From Bacteroidales bacterium (GTDB taxonomy: Bacteria > Bacteroidota > Bacteroidia > Bacteroidales > VadinHA17), in assembly GCA_027028505.1 (NCBI GenBank), contig JALVJE010000255.1, positions 2,703 to 49,922 of the forward strand: a DNA stretch of 47,220 bases. The letters are read 5' to 3'. Position numbers and translations under genes: made by a program. The notes beneath the pieces were generated by a model. The model ran no database searches. It saw only the letters and a list, made by a program, of their open reading frames with translations, and was not told the DNA's origin. Shown here piece by piece: positions 7,706 through 15,327 of the stretch (its first letter is position 1; every line of letters starts with the position of its first letter).

Positions 7706-8131
7706 TCACTCCCTCAGCTTCAGATCATAGAAGCCGCCTGTGACCACATAGCAGGTGCCTCCGCACTGCCCGACCGCTTTTTTCACCTCCAGTTTGTCGC
7801 CGTCGATGACGATGATCGTATCCTGGTCTTTGACATAGGTGGCTGTCAGTGAATAGGTCTTTCCTGTCGGTAATCCTATGCGGGGGGTGGGGATGGAGAA
7901 AGTGTCGCTGAAGACGACCTTCCCCGATTCTACCGGTCCTTCATATACCGTGACAGGCACGGCCGTGTTGGAGGCGTTGATAGTGATCTCGGGATGTACA
8001 AACCCACTGTCGGGCGGGGCAGCAAAGCAGAGACTGCAGTCCACCTCCTGGTAGATATTGTCCTTGTCGCATCCGGGGAGAAAGAGCCACGGGAGAGCCG
8101 CAAGGGTGAGTAATGTAAGGATCTGTTTCAT
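7706..8131 (-). CDS. Small lipoprotein of unknown function
   Basis: 141 aa from the ATG at 8131, chosen over the in-frame ATG at 8155. It leaves an 8-nt gap after the upstream gene and starts a clean lipoprotein signal MKQILTLLTL...LFLPGC with lipidated Cys21. The mature part has a Cys pair near the front (DCSLC), a beta-rich centre and a CGGTC motif near the end, so disulfides are possible. The FVHPEITINASNTAVPVTVYEG portion looks like a small immunoglobulin-like fold. I do not recognise the family. It is co-directional with the ankyrin gene, so both products probably sit in the cell envelope together. Confidence 0.6.
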   Translation of the reverse strand: MKQILTLLTLAALPWLFLPGCDKDNIYQEVDCSLCFAAPPDSGFVHPEITINASNTAVPVTVYEGPVESGKVVFSDTFSIPTPRIGLPTGKTYSLTATYVKDQDTIIVIDGDKLEVKKAVGQCGGTCYVVTGGFYDLKLRE

Positions 8132-8139
8132 TGTTCTGT

Positions 8140-9573
8140 CTAATGATCGTACCATGAGATCGTTTTTTCCGTACCTGTGATCTTCTTCCGGTTGATGATC
8201 CAGGAGATGCTCAGTGAGAAATGACTGCGGGAGAGATCATAGGTATGCAGGTCGAGCAAGGTGTAACCGGCATGGATACCCACAGAGCGGATGTTCAGGA
8301 AAAGGCCTGCCGAAGGGGAGGGGGAGACCACCGTGGGAGGTGTTTTCACGCTCCCGGAATACTGGGGACCGAAAGACCAGACCACGTTCAGCCGGACATC
8401 GGCCCCGTAGGTGAGTGTTTTCTTTTCCGCTTTGCTGTTGAAGGTGAATTCCCTGCCCAGACCTGCATAAACGATACCCCTGTATTCACGCAACTGCCAG
8501 AAGGTGTGATCCGATTCCTGACGGAGGATACGGGCCGGGAAGGCCCGGTAGAGGAAGCCGGTTTGGAGGGAGAGTTGCGTGACCCCTTCGGTCATTGAGA
8601 AAAAGATCCCCGGCATGAAGTCCTGATCGTTGACGAGCAGTTCGCCGCCCAGATGCATTTTGTCGAGAAAGAGTGTTTTTTTCAGGCGGAAATCGTTGTC
8701 TATGAGCAGCTCTTTGGTGGCGGGATCTTTGTTCTCCACGGCCATGGCAAGGGCATTGGGGCGGGACTGTTCGTGGAAGAAACCTGCCGTATCGGCTGCC
8801 AGCAGCAGACGGGCTGTTTCCGTATCTTTCTCCTGCACGGCCAGCAGCAGGGCCGAATAGTCTGAACGTGTGACCGCATGCAGATCGGCACCCCGCTGCA
8901 ACAGAAAAGGGATCATCTCCCGGTTGCCCTGCTGGACGGCAATGAGCAGGGGCGTAAACCCCTTTTTATCTGCTTTGTTCACGTCGGCGCCATGGTCGGC
9001 CAGGAGACGGGCCACGTGGTTGTGGCCGGTGTAGACCGCAGCCATCAGGGGGGTGGTGCCCTGCTTGTCGGGAGTGTCGGGAGCGGCTCCTTTCTCCAGC
9101 AGGAGCGTAACTATGGCCGGGCGGTCGTAGGCAGCGGCCAGCAGCAGGGGGGTACGTCCCTGATGGTCCTTTGCTTCGATATCTGCCCCGCTGCGCAGGA
9201 GCAGGGCCACGATCTCTGCATAACCGTTCAGCACCGCCTTCATCAGAGGTGTGAGGCCCTGCTTGTCCTTTTTGTCAATTTCGGCATCATGGAGCACCAG
9301 CATACGGACCGTGGACAGATGACCTTCCTCCGCTGCCAGCATCAGCGGCGTGTTGCCGTTCATGGTGGTGGTATTGACATAGGCGCCCTGACTGAGAAAA
9401 CGACCGACATCCTTGTCCACCCCCAGATAGGAAGCTACCAGGAGATTGTAGTTGATGTCACCGGGATTGTACCAGGTGGTATCTACAGGCTCCAGCGCTT
9501 TCTTCTTCTGCCCCAGAACCGTGAAGGGGAGGAGGAGAGAGAGGAGAAGGAGGAATAGGATCGTTCTTTGCAA
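8140..9573 (-). CDS. Exported ankyrin-repeat protein with C-terminal beta-barrel-like domain
   Basis: 477 aa beginning at a TTG codon (9573); no in-frame ATG or GTG lies just upstream, and the codon touches an 8-nt tandem repeat. A signal peptide (about 1-21, ending VLGQ) is followed by about seven ankyrin repeats (roughly 73-300, each with the G-TPL--AA pattern, the last two degenerate). The C-terminal 165 residues alternate hydrophobic/polar and aromatic residues like an outer-membrane barrel (LGGELLVND..., VYAGLGREFTFN, HFSLSISWIIN). Ankyrin domains bind other proteins; here they would face the periplasm. The partner is unknown. The downstream lipoprotein gene is a candidate. Confidence 0.75.
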   Translation of the reverse strand: MQRTILFLLLLSLLLPFTVLGQKKKALEPVDTTWYNPGDINYNLLVASYLGVDKDVGRFLSQGAYVNTTTMNGNTPLMLAAEEGHLSTVRMLVLHDAEIDKKDKQGLTPLMKAVLNGYAEIVALLLRSGADIEAKDHQGRTPLLLAAAYDRPAIVTLLLEKGAAPDTPDKQGTTPLMAAVYTGHNHVARLLADHGADVNKADKKGFTPLLIAVQQGNREMIPFLLQRGADLHAVTRSDYSALLLAVQEKDTETARLLLAADTAGFFHEQSRPNALAMAVENKDPATKELLIDNDFRLKKTLFLDKMHLGGELLVNDQDFMPGIFFSMTEGVTQLSLQTGFLYRAFPARILRQESDHTFWQLREYRGIVYAGLGREFTFNSKAEKKTLTYGADVRLNVVWSFGPQYSGSVKTPPTVVSPSPSAGLFLNIRSVGIHAGYTLLDLHTYDLSRSHFSLSISWIINRKKITGTEKTISWYDH

Positions 9574-9685
9574 TGAGTGAATGTTTGAATGCTTGAATGC
9601 TTGAATGCTTCCCGCCCGGCCGAGGCCGTTCGGACGGGGAAGTTCGAAGTTCGAAACTGTGAACTATGAACTGTGAACTATGAAC
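9574..9685. repeat. Repeat-filled spacer: GAATGCTT units, GC hairpin repeat, GTGAACT units
   Basis: 8-nt GAATGCTT units (9574-9610), a full GC hairpin repeat CCCGCCCGG...TCGGACGGGG (9611-9639), then GTTCGAA and TGTGAAC heptads (9641-9686) running up to the carboxyltransferase stop. Confidence 0.85.
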
Positions 9686-11224
9686 TTACAAAGGAATATT
9701 CCCATGTTTCTTCGGCGGGTTGACCTTTTTCTTGGTGATGGCCATTTCGAGCGCCTGGATCAGCTTTTTACGTGTCTGCCGCGGGTAGATGATCTCATCG
9801 ATATACCCCAGTTCGGCAGCTTTATACGGGTTGGCGAATTTTTCCTTGTAGTCTTCGATGATCTTTTGTCTTTCTTCGTCTGTTTTGATATTCTTGAAAA
9901 GGATGTTCACAGCTCCTTCCGGCCCCATCACGGCGATCTCGGCCGTAGGATAGGCATAGTTGATATCGGCGCCGATATGCTTGGATGCCATCACGCAGTA
10001 AGCCCCTCCATAGGATTTCCGGGTGATGACCGTGATCTTGGGCACGGTGGCTTCGGCAAAGGCGTAGAGCAGCTTGGCCCCGTGCTTGATGATACCGCCG
10101 TACTCCTGTGTTGTTCCGGGCAGGAACCCAGGCACATCCTCGAAGGTGACGATAGGTATATTGAAAGCATCGCAAAAACGTACAAAGCGGGCTCCTTTAA
10201 CCGAGGCATCGATATCAAGCACTCCGGCCAGGTGGGCGGGCTGGTTGGCCACGATCCCCACAGGGTGACCGTTAAGACGGAGGAATCCGGTAATGATATT
10301 CTGGGCATATTGCGGCATCACCTCGAAGAAATAGTTGTCATCGGCCACCGAGATGATGATATCCTTCATGTCATACGGCTTGTTGGGATCCGTAGGCACG
10401 AGGTCGTGGAGCGAAGGGTCCTCGCGGTTGATGTCGTCGGTGGTGGTTTTTACGGGGGGGTCTTCCATGTTGTTGGAGGGGAGGAAGCTCATCAGCTCCC
10501 GGATCATCATCAGCACCTGTTCATCGCTGTCGCCGATGAAATGGGCCACACCACTTTTGGTATTGTGTGTGCCGGCGCCGCCCAGGTCTTCCTTGGTCAC
10601 CTCTTCGTGGGTGACGGTTTTGATCACGTCGGGACCGGTAACGAACATATAGCTCGATTTGTCCACCATAAAGATAAAATCGGTGAGGGCCGGGGAATAG
10701 ACGGCGCCCCCTGCGCAGGGCCCCATAATGGCCGAGATCTGGGGGATGACCCCCGAGGCCATGACATTGCGGTAGAAAAGGTCGGCATATCCTCCGAGGC
10801 TCTCTACCCCTTCCTGGATGCGGGCGCCTCCCGAATCGTTCAGGCCGATGATGGGAGCACCCATTCGCATGGCCAGGTTCATCACCTTGATGATCTTGTT
10901 GGCATTGGTGCGGGAGAGGGATCCTCCGAAAACGGTGAAATCGTATGCAAAGACATATACCAGCCGGCCGTCGATCTTACCATAACCTGACACGATGCCA
11001 TCGCCCGGGATCTTCTGCTTCTCCATATCGAAATCGGTACAGTGATGCACCACCAGCTTGTCTATCTCGACAAAGGTGCCGGGGTCCAACAGGATATCGA
11101 TACGTTCACGGGCTGTTTTCCGTCCGGTCTTATGCAGTTTCTCGATCCGCTCTTCTCCGCCTCCCAGCTCTGCCTGGCGGTTCTTTTCTTCCAGGATCCT
11201 GAATTTATCTTCAAGTGTTGACAT
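9686..11224 (-). CDS. Acyl-CoA carboxylase carboxyltransferase subunit (propionyl-CoA carboxylase beta / methylmalonyl-CoA decarboxylase alpha type)
   Basis: 512 aa from [11 protein letters not shown] at 11224; an in-frame ATG at 11266 would overlap the preceding region and lacks conservation. Two crotonase-fold halves are visible. The N-terminal half has the [22 protein letters not shown] start and the [11 protein letters not shown] oxyanion loop. The C-terminal half has [14 protein letters not shown] and [18 protein letters not shown]. It transfers the carboxyl group between biotin and propionyl-CoA/methylmalonyl-CoA. As the third gene of the operon it joins the separately encoded biotin carboxylase and carrier. 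In Bacteroidales this serves propionate/succinate metabolism; substrate is by family resemblance. Confidence 0.9.
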   Translation of the reverse strand: MSTLEDKFRILEEKNRQAELGGGEERIEKLHKTGRKTARERIDILLDPGTFVEIDKLVVHHCTDFDMEKQKIPGDGIVSGYGKIDGRLVYVFAYDFTVFGGSLSRTNANKIIKVMNLAMRMGAPIIGLNDSGGARIQEGVESLGGYADLFYRNVMASGVIPQISAIMGPCAGGAVYSPALTDFIFMVDKSSYMFVTGPDVIKTVTHEEVTKEDLGGAGTHNTKSGVAHFIGDSDEQVLMMIRELMSFLPSNNMEDPPVKTTTDDINREDPSLHDLVPTDPNKPYDMKDIIISVADDNYFFEVMPQYAQNIITGFLRLNGHPVGIVANQPAHLAGVLDIDASVKGARFVRFCDAFNIPIVTFEDVPGFLPGTTQEYGGIIKHGAKLLYAFAEATVPKITVITRKSYGGAYCVMASKHIGADINYAYPTAEIAVMGPEGAVNILFKNIKTDEERQKIIEDYKEKFANPYKAAELGYIDEIIYPRQTRKKLIQALEMAITKKKVNPPKKHGNIPL

Positions 11225-11281
11225 AGTGATAACCTTTGTGATGAATGGATGATGAATGAACCCCAACCTGAGAGCAGGTAT

Positions 11282-11794
11282 TTACTCCAGGGTGATCAGT
11301 ACCTGGTTCCCCTCGATGTTATCTCCTTCTTTTACGTTGACTTTCGCAATGCGGCCGTCTTTGGGAGCTTTGTATTCGCTCTCCATTTTCATGGCCGAGA
11401 TGATGATGACCGTTTCGCCTTCCTTGACCTCCTGGCCCGGTTTGACGGGAATGCTTACCACCTTGCCCGGCATGGGGGAGGAGATATGATTGATGTTGCT
11501 GGCCAGCTTCCCTTTGCTGTGGTTACGCTGGTAGCGTATCTCGGCATCGACGATCTGGATATCCCAGTCGTGACCGTTGGTCTGCACGGAGTAGTTGTTC
11601 TTCTTTTTATTCCGGGTGATCTCCATCTCATAGGATTTTCCCTTGTGCAGGATGGAGTAGATGCCGGATTCCATCTTTTGCAGGTCGATCTCATAGATCT
11701 TACCGTCGATGGAGGCCGTGATAAAATGGCCATTCCTTTCCAGGATCTCAGCCTGGACGGTCCTGTCCTTGAGTTCTATTTCCAAAGGGGTCAT
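11282..11794 (-). CDS. Biotin carboxyl carrier subunit of acyl-CoA carboxylase
   Basis: 170 aa. The C-terminal half (about 103-170) is a biotinyl/lipoyl domain with ISSPMPGKVVSI, the AMKM motif at 134-137 (Lys136 is the biotinylation site) and EGDNIEGNQVLITLE. The N-terminal 100 residues form a beta-rich region resembling the domain that docks the biotin carboxylase to the transferase in propionyl-CoA carboxylases. It is separated by 11 nt from the biotin carboxylase and about 57 nt from the carboxyltransferase, all on one strand. Confidence 0.92.
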   Translation of the reverse strand: MTPLEIELKDRTVQAEILERNGHFITASIDGKIYEIDLQKMESGIYSILHKGKSYEMEITRNKKKNNYSVQTNGHDWDIQIVDAEIRYQRNHSKGKLASNINHISSPMPGKVVSIPVKPGQEVKEGETVIIISAMKMESEYKAPKDGRIAKVNVKEGDNIEGNQVLITLE

Positions 11795-11805
11795 GATCTT
11801 TATGT

Positions 11806-13326
11806 TCAGATACGTGAAAGAACTGCCTGTTTTCTGCCAAAGTCACGCCAGGCACTACGGAATTCAGGGATAGCCGAGGTCTCATCGATGGTGGCTTTCC
11901 TGTCTTCAAGGTACTGTACCAGTGCCGTGATGGCTGCCAGGTCCTCCACTTCTTTCTCTTTGGGGGTGTGTTCTTTGGCAAAGAGTTCTTTCCGGTATTT
12001 TTCTATGAAGTGGGTATTGTACAGTTCTTCCTGAAAATGTTTGTTCTTCATGATCTTTTTCAGGAAGGGGATGGAGGTTTTCACGCCCACGATGCGGTAT
12101 TCGTTGAGGGCCCTGATCATACGCATGATGGCCTCTTCCCGGTTGGCGCCGTAGGTGATCAGCTTCGAGATCATCGGGTCGTAATAGATGGGGATCTTGT
12201 AGCCCTCATAGACATAGTCGTCCACCCTGACGCCCGGACCGTGGGGTTTTCTCAGTCTTCTGATCTTTCCCGGAGAGGGCATAAAGTTCTTATTGGGATC
12301 TTCCGCATAGATCCGGCACTCTACAGCATGGCCTTTCTGGGAGATCTCCTTCTGGGCGAAGCTCAGCTTTTCTCCCTGTGCGATGAGGATCTGCTCTTTC
12401 ACCAGGTCGATGCCCACCACCATTTCGGTAACGGGATGTTCCACCTGCAGGCGGGTGTTCATCTCCAGGAAGTAATAGTTGAGATCGTCGTCCACGAGGA
12501 ACTCGATGGTGCCGGCCCCCACATAGTCGACGGCACGGGCGGCAGCTATGGCAGCCTCTCCCATCTCTTCACGCAGTTCCGGGGTCATCAGGGGCGAGGG
12601 GGATTCCTCGATCACTTTCTGATGACGGCGCTGCACCGAGCATTCCCGTTCTCCCAGGTGGATATAGTTTCCATGCTGGTCGCCCAGGATCTGGAACTCG
12701 ATGTGATGGGGAGATTCGATATACCTTTCTATATATACGGCATCATTCCCGAAGGCAGTACCCGCTTCGGAGCGGGCGGCCCGCAGGGCGCGCATCAGGT
12801 CTTCCTCTTTATATACCAGGCGCATGCCTTTGCCACCGCCGCCGGCGGAGGCTTTCAGCATGACAGGCAGACCTGTTTCCCGGATGATCCGGCGGGCTTC
12901 TTCTTCACTGCTGATAACCTGCTCGGTACCCGGTACTACCGGAACGCCGGAAGCGATCATCTTTTTACGGGCTGTGATCTTGTCGCCCATGGTGCGGATG
13001 GCTTCCGGTTCGGGGCCGATAAAGATCAGCCCGGCAGCTTTTACCTTCTCGGCAAACTCTGCGTTTTCGGATAAGAACCCATAACCGGGATGGATCGCAT
13101 CCGCACCGCTCTTCCTGGCTACTTCCAGGATCTTGTCCATGTTCAGATAACTCTCTGACGAGGGGGCCGGCCCAATGGGGTAGGCCTCATCGGCAAAACG
13201 CACATGCATAGCATAGCGATCGATATCTGAGAAGACGGCAACGGATTGGATTTGTAACTCCTTGCAGGATCTGATGATACGAAGCGCAATCTCGCCCCGG
13301 TTAGCGATCAGAATCTTTTTAATCAT
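11806..13326 (-). CDS. Biotin carboxylase subunit of acyl-CoA carboxylase
   Basis: 506-aa ATP-grasp enzyme that carboxylates the carrier biotin using ATP and bicarbonate. It shows KILIANRGEIALRI at the N-terminus, HPGYGFLSEN (79-88), the glycine loop GGGGKGMR at 162-169, RECSVQRRHQKVIEE, EMNTRLQVEHPVTE and KLITYGANREEA. It exceeds the 449-aa E. coli AccC by a C-terminal tail of about 55 residues, as in propionyl/acyl-CoA carboxylase types. It is the first gene of the operon, with a TATCTTTG box 25 nt upstream of the ATG. Confidence 0.93.
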   Translation of the reverse strand: MIKKILIANRGEIALRIIRSCKELQIQSVAVFSDIDRYAMHVRFADEAYPIGPAPSSESYLNMDKILEVARKSGADAIHPGYGFLSENAEFAEKVKAAGLIFIGPEPEAIRTMGDKITARKKMIASGVPVVPGTEQVISSEEEARRIIRETGLPVMLKASAGGGGKGMRLVYKEEDLMRALRAARSEAGTAFGNDAVYIERYIESPHHIEFQILGDQHGNYIHLGERECSVQRRHQKVIEESPSPLMTPELREEMGEAAIAAARAVDYVGAGTIEFLVDDDLNYYFLEMNTRLQVEHPVTEMVVGIDLVKEQILIAQGEKLSFAQKEISQKGHAVECRIYAEDPNKNFMPSPGKIRRLRKPHGPGVRVDDYVYEGYKIPIYYDPMISKLITYGANREEAIMRMIRALNEYRIVGVKTSIPFLKKIMKNKHFQEELYNTHFIEKYRKELFAKEHTPKEKEVEDLAAITALVQYLEDRKATIDETSAIPEFRSAWRDFGRKQAVLSRI

Positions 13327-13351
13327 AATGTTACCTAAAGGTTTGACGAAG

Positions 13352-13359
13352 CAAAGATA
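13352..13359 (-). promoter_or_regulatory. -7 promoter box TATCTTTG for the carboxylase operon
   Basis: A perfect TAnnTTTG on the minus strand, ending 25 nt before the biotin carboxylase ATG. A run of about ten A/T lies just upstream and no sharp -33 motif is seen. Confidence 0.65.
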
Positions 13360-13488
13360 CTATTTTTGAGAAAAAAAAAACTGAAATGGCAGAAAAGTGC
13401 ATGTCCGGGAGGAAGAGCTGCACCTGCCGTATCCTGCCTTTTTACTGAATCAGTGTTGATTAACAGTAAGATAGATCCGGACAGGCAA

Positions 13489-13510
13489 GTTATTAACAAT
13501 TGTTAATAAC
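13489..13510. promoter_or_regulatory. Perfect 22-bp palindrome, possible operator
   Basis: GTTATTAACAA/TTGTTAATAAC is a perfect 22-bp inverted repeat without spacer, 62 nt upstream of the -7 box of the ncRNA. Each half is one base from a DnaA box (TTATNCACA), but no origin genes are near. A dimeric regulator site is the simpler reading. A second inverted pair, TTACTG/CAGTAA, lies at 13442-13469. Confidence 0.6.
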
Positions 13511-13549
13511 CTTTGTTCGTTTTTTGTGGATTACAAACCCTAAAAAAAC

Positions 13550-13590
13550 TTGCAGGAATTTGGTAGGGTGCTTATATTTGTTCCTACCAA
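13550..13590 (+). promoter_or_regulatory. Strong Bacteroidota promoter flanked by an 8-bp inverted repeat
   Basis: TTG at 13550-13552, a 20-nt spacer, then TATATTTG at 13573-13580: a full match to the Bacteroidota -33/-7 promoter. An inverted repeat TTGGTAGG (13560-13567) / CCTACCAA (13583-13590) brackets the -7 box symmetrically, which could be an operator. Expected transcription start is about 13584-13588. Confidence 0.8.
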
Positions 13591-14110
13591 GTGAGAGATA
13601 AAAGGCTGGTTCGAGAAGCTTCGGGTTCGGAAAGGGAAGTTTCGCAAGAGGCCGACCGGAACGAACCCCGCTCGACAAAGCCGCTCACAGAAGGTCCGGT
13701 GGACCATGGGCCAGCCCGCAAGGGCAAGGAAGCCCGGGAGGAAACCCGCAAGGGGGACCGACCGGAGGACCGGTCCGGGGAAAACCGGAAACAAAGTGAC
13801 GTTCTTTGGAGAGTGTGCTTCGAAAGGGGGAACAGGAAAGGCCCCGCCGGCAACGGCAGAGCCCGACCGGGTTCCACTTCCCACCGCAAGGCTCCGGCCA
13901 CGCGGCAGGAAGCCCTTTAAAGAACCACGGCGGAGGATATAAGGTCTGAAAAGGGCCGAAAGTCCAAAACCGGGAAGCCGAGTGGCTCCGACGAAAGAAG
14001 GAGCTGCAGAGCGGAAGCCATAATAACTGTAGCTTGGCTCGCGACCGGTATCTACGGATCCGGAAGCGGGAAAATGGGAAGGGTTTCGTCCTGAAATGCT
14101 TCCCATTTTT
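13585..14110 (+). ncRNA. Large structured non-coding RNA of about 525 nt, family not recognised
   Basis: It is bounded by a consensus promoter and an intrinsic terminator on the same strand. Its 5' part folds into nested helices in strict order: GTGAG 13591-13595 with 13684-13688, GGCT 13604-13607 with 13679-13682, TCGAG 13611-13615 with 13671-13675, and GGGTTCG 13623-13629 with 13662-13668. Then come local hairpins: 13693-13705 (5 bp), 13714-13725 (GCCC-GCAA-GGGC), 13745-13754 (CCC-GCAA-GGG), 13760-13775 (6 bp), 13846-13857 (GCCG-GCAA-CGGC), 13976-13987, and an 8-bp helix 14002-14009 with 14027-14034. Repeated GNRA loops point to tertiary packing, as in ribozymes and other large ornate RNAs. 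It lacks the 5' GAGGAAAGTCC of RNase P and the tRNA-like ends of tmRNA. Long open frames on both strands here look like by-products of GC-rich, stop-poor sequence. Confidence 0.75.
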
Positions 14111-14113
14111 GTT
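14071..14113 (+). terminator. Intrinsic terminator of the structured RNA
   Basis: AAAATGGGAAG (14071-14081) pairs perfectly with CTTCCCATTTT (14099-14109), and an inner GTTTC/GAAAT stem extends the hairpin. It is followed by a T-rich tail TTTTTTGTTTT. Confidence 0.9.
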
Positions 14114-14131
14114 TTATAAAGCCCGGATCAC

Positions 14132-14866
14132 ATGTGTTTTACCGTAGCCATCGACCTGGTACGTGAGGAACTGGAAAAAGAGTTCCGGGTCTCTTTCCCG
14201 GCCGGCCTCTCTTTTGAGCCGGCATATTATTTCTCTGCCTTTGACCATCCTGCGCTGCCGGTGATCACTTCAGAAGATCCCGGCAGTGTCGTGCTCTCCC
14301 GCTGGGGACTGATCCCCCGGTGGGTGAAAACGCCGGATCAGGCGCAGGAGATACGCAACAAGACCATCAATGCCCGCTCGGAAACCATCGCCGAAAAACC
14401 CTCCTTCCGCCATCTGGCCGGAAAACAACATTGCATCCTGCCGGTCACGGGCTTTTACGAATGGCATGATCACCACGGTAAGAAGATCCCCTATTATCTC
14501 CACCCGAAAGAGGGACGTACCCTGGCCCTGGCAGGTCTGTACGACCGGTGGACCGACCGCGAAACGGGTGAAAAATGGCACACCTTCACGCTGCTGACCG
14601 TCCCGGCAGGTCCTCTGCTCTCCCGCATCCACAATACCCGCAAAAGAATGCCTTTGATATTACCGGCGGACAAGGGCCGGAAATGGCTGGAGAACTCCGG
14701 GCCATACGTTACCCGTTCCTTCGGCGTCGAAATGTTACCGGAAGAAAAACTTGCCTTTTATCCGTTGGCACCCGGATTGACGAAGAAAGTGACGGATCCC
14801 CGTGATCCGGCTATCCTGCAGCCGTATGATCCCGGTTTTGATCCTCTGAACGATACGCTTTTCTGA
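14132..14866 (+). CDS. SRAP-domain protein (YedK/HMCES family), abasic-site DNA-protein crosslink sensor
   Basis: 244 aa. SRAP proteins cover abasic sites in single-stranded DNA by forming a thiazolidine crosslink through Cys2, protecting forks. Here Met-Cys2 is followed by FTVA rather than the usual GR(F/Y). The other active-site residues are present: Asn80 (INARSET), Glu110 (GFYEW) and His167 (IHNTRKRMP). WGLIPRW (58-64) is a further family block. The ATG at 14132 begins only about 20 nt after the ncRNA terminator and I see no separate promoter, so it may depend on read-through of that terminator. Confidence 0.92.
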   Translation: MCFTVAIDLVREELEKEFRVSFPAGLSFEPAYYFSAFDHPALPVITSEDPGSVVLSRWGLIPRWVKTPDQAQEIRNKTINARSETIAEKPSFRHLAGKQHCILPVTGFYEWHDHHGKKIPYYLHPKEGRTLALAGLYDRWTDRETGEKWHTFTLLTVPAGPLLSRIHNTRKRMPLILPADKGRKWLENSGPYVTRSFGVEMLPEEKLAFYPLAPGLTKKVTDPRDPAILQPYDPGFDPLNDTLF

Positions 14867-15164
14867 AGATCCCGCCTCCCTTCGATACGCCTCCGGCTAC
14901 TCAGGGACCTCCTTCGATACGCCTTCGGCTACTCAGGAACCGGCTAAGCCCCGCTGCGCCTTCGCGTACCTTTGCGGAACAGTATGAAGGCAACATGAAA
15001 GAACTGTTATGCGAAGCGCCGCTAAGCAGCGCTAAGGAACACTGAGAATGAGCCTGTTCTTAGGCACTTTCAACTTTTAACTTCTTTTCAACTCCACATG
15101 CCGCAAATGCTCGCTCGCGGCATTTGCGAGCATCCCCGCCCGGACGACCGTCCGTTCGGACGGG
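14867..15164. repeat. Repeat-rich gap: 31-nt direct repeat, inverted pieces and a GC hairpin repeat
   Basis: TTCGATACGCC-(T/C)CCGGCTACTCAGG-type units at 14881 and 14912 (31-nt period). Segment 14949-14968 is identical to the reverse complement of 7512-7531. GCAAATGC/GCATTTGC inverted pairs lie around 15103-15128. A full GC hairpin repeat is at 15135-15164. No protein gene is supportable. Confidence 0.8.
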
Positions 15165-15166
15165 CT

Positions 15167-15203
15167 CGTCACTCTAACGAGATTGAAAATCTCGAGAGTG
15201 ACG
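15167..15203. repeat. Long near-perfect hairpin
   Basis: CGTCACTCT (15167-15175) pairs with AGAGTGACG (15195-15203), and CGAGATT (15178-15184) with AATCTCG (15188-15194), around a GAA loop with a 2-nt bulge. That makes 16 base pairs. There is no T-tract, so it is a repeat element rather than a terminator. Confidence 0.85.
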
Positions 15204-15270
15204 GGACTCCAAACTTATTGTGTGGTCAGGCGGGTGGGACAAGATTGATGCTACCTTGTTTTATGGTTGC

Positions 15271-15301
15271 TTTGGGTTGAAGTGGCTTTTTTTGTATTTT
15301 G
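15271..15301 (+). promoter_or_regulatory. Promoter for the beta-barrel gene: TTTG-N20-TATTTTG
   Basis: TTTG at 15271-15274 and TATTTTG at 15295-15301 with 20-nt spacing, 27 nt before the ATG at 15328. The -7 box has one base fewer than TAnnTTTG. Confidence 0.55.
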
Positions 15302-15327
15302 AGCGCTCATTTAAAAAGAAGAATGTT

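Noticed and set aside
9680..10990. 436-codon plus-strand frame across the carboxyltransferase
   Set aside because: Antisense shadow of a clearly conserved gene.
13489..13510. Origin of replication
   Set aside because: The halves resemble DnaA boxes with one mismatch, but there is no dnaA, dnaN, gidA or box cluster. Skew could not be computed.
13540..14106. Open frames over the RNA region (188 codons minus strand, 109 codons plus strand)
   Set aside because: Composition is Arg/Gly/Pro/Ser-rich without domain pattern. The region instead has paired helices, GNRA loops, a promoter and a terminator on the plus strand, and the minus-strand frame would start inside the terminator.
13585..14110. 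RNase P RNA or tmRNA
   Set aside because: GAAAGTCC and ACAGAAGG strings occur but in reversed order and not in the conserved 5' and 3' positions of RNase P. There is no tRNA-like end, resume frame or CCA for tmRNA, and the length is unusual for RNase P.
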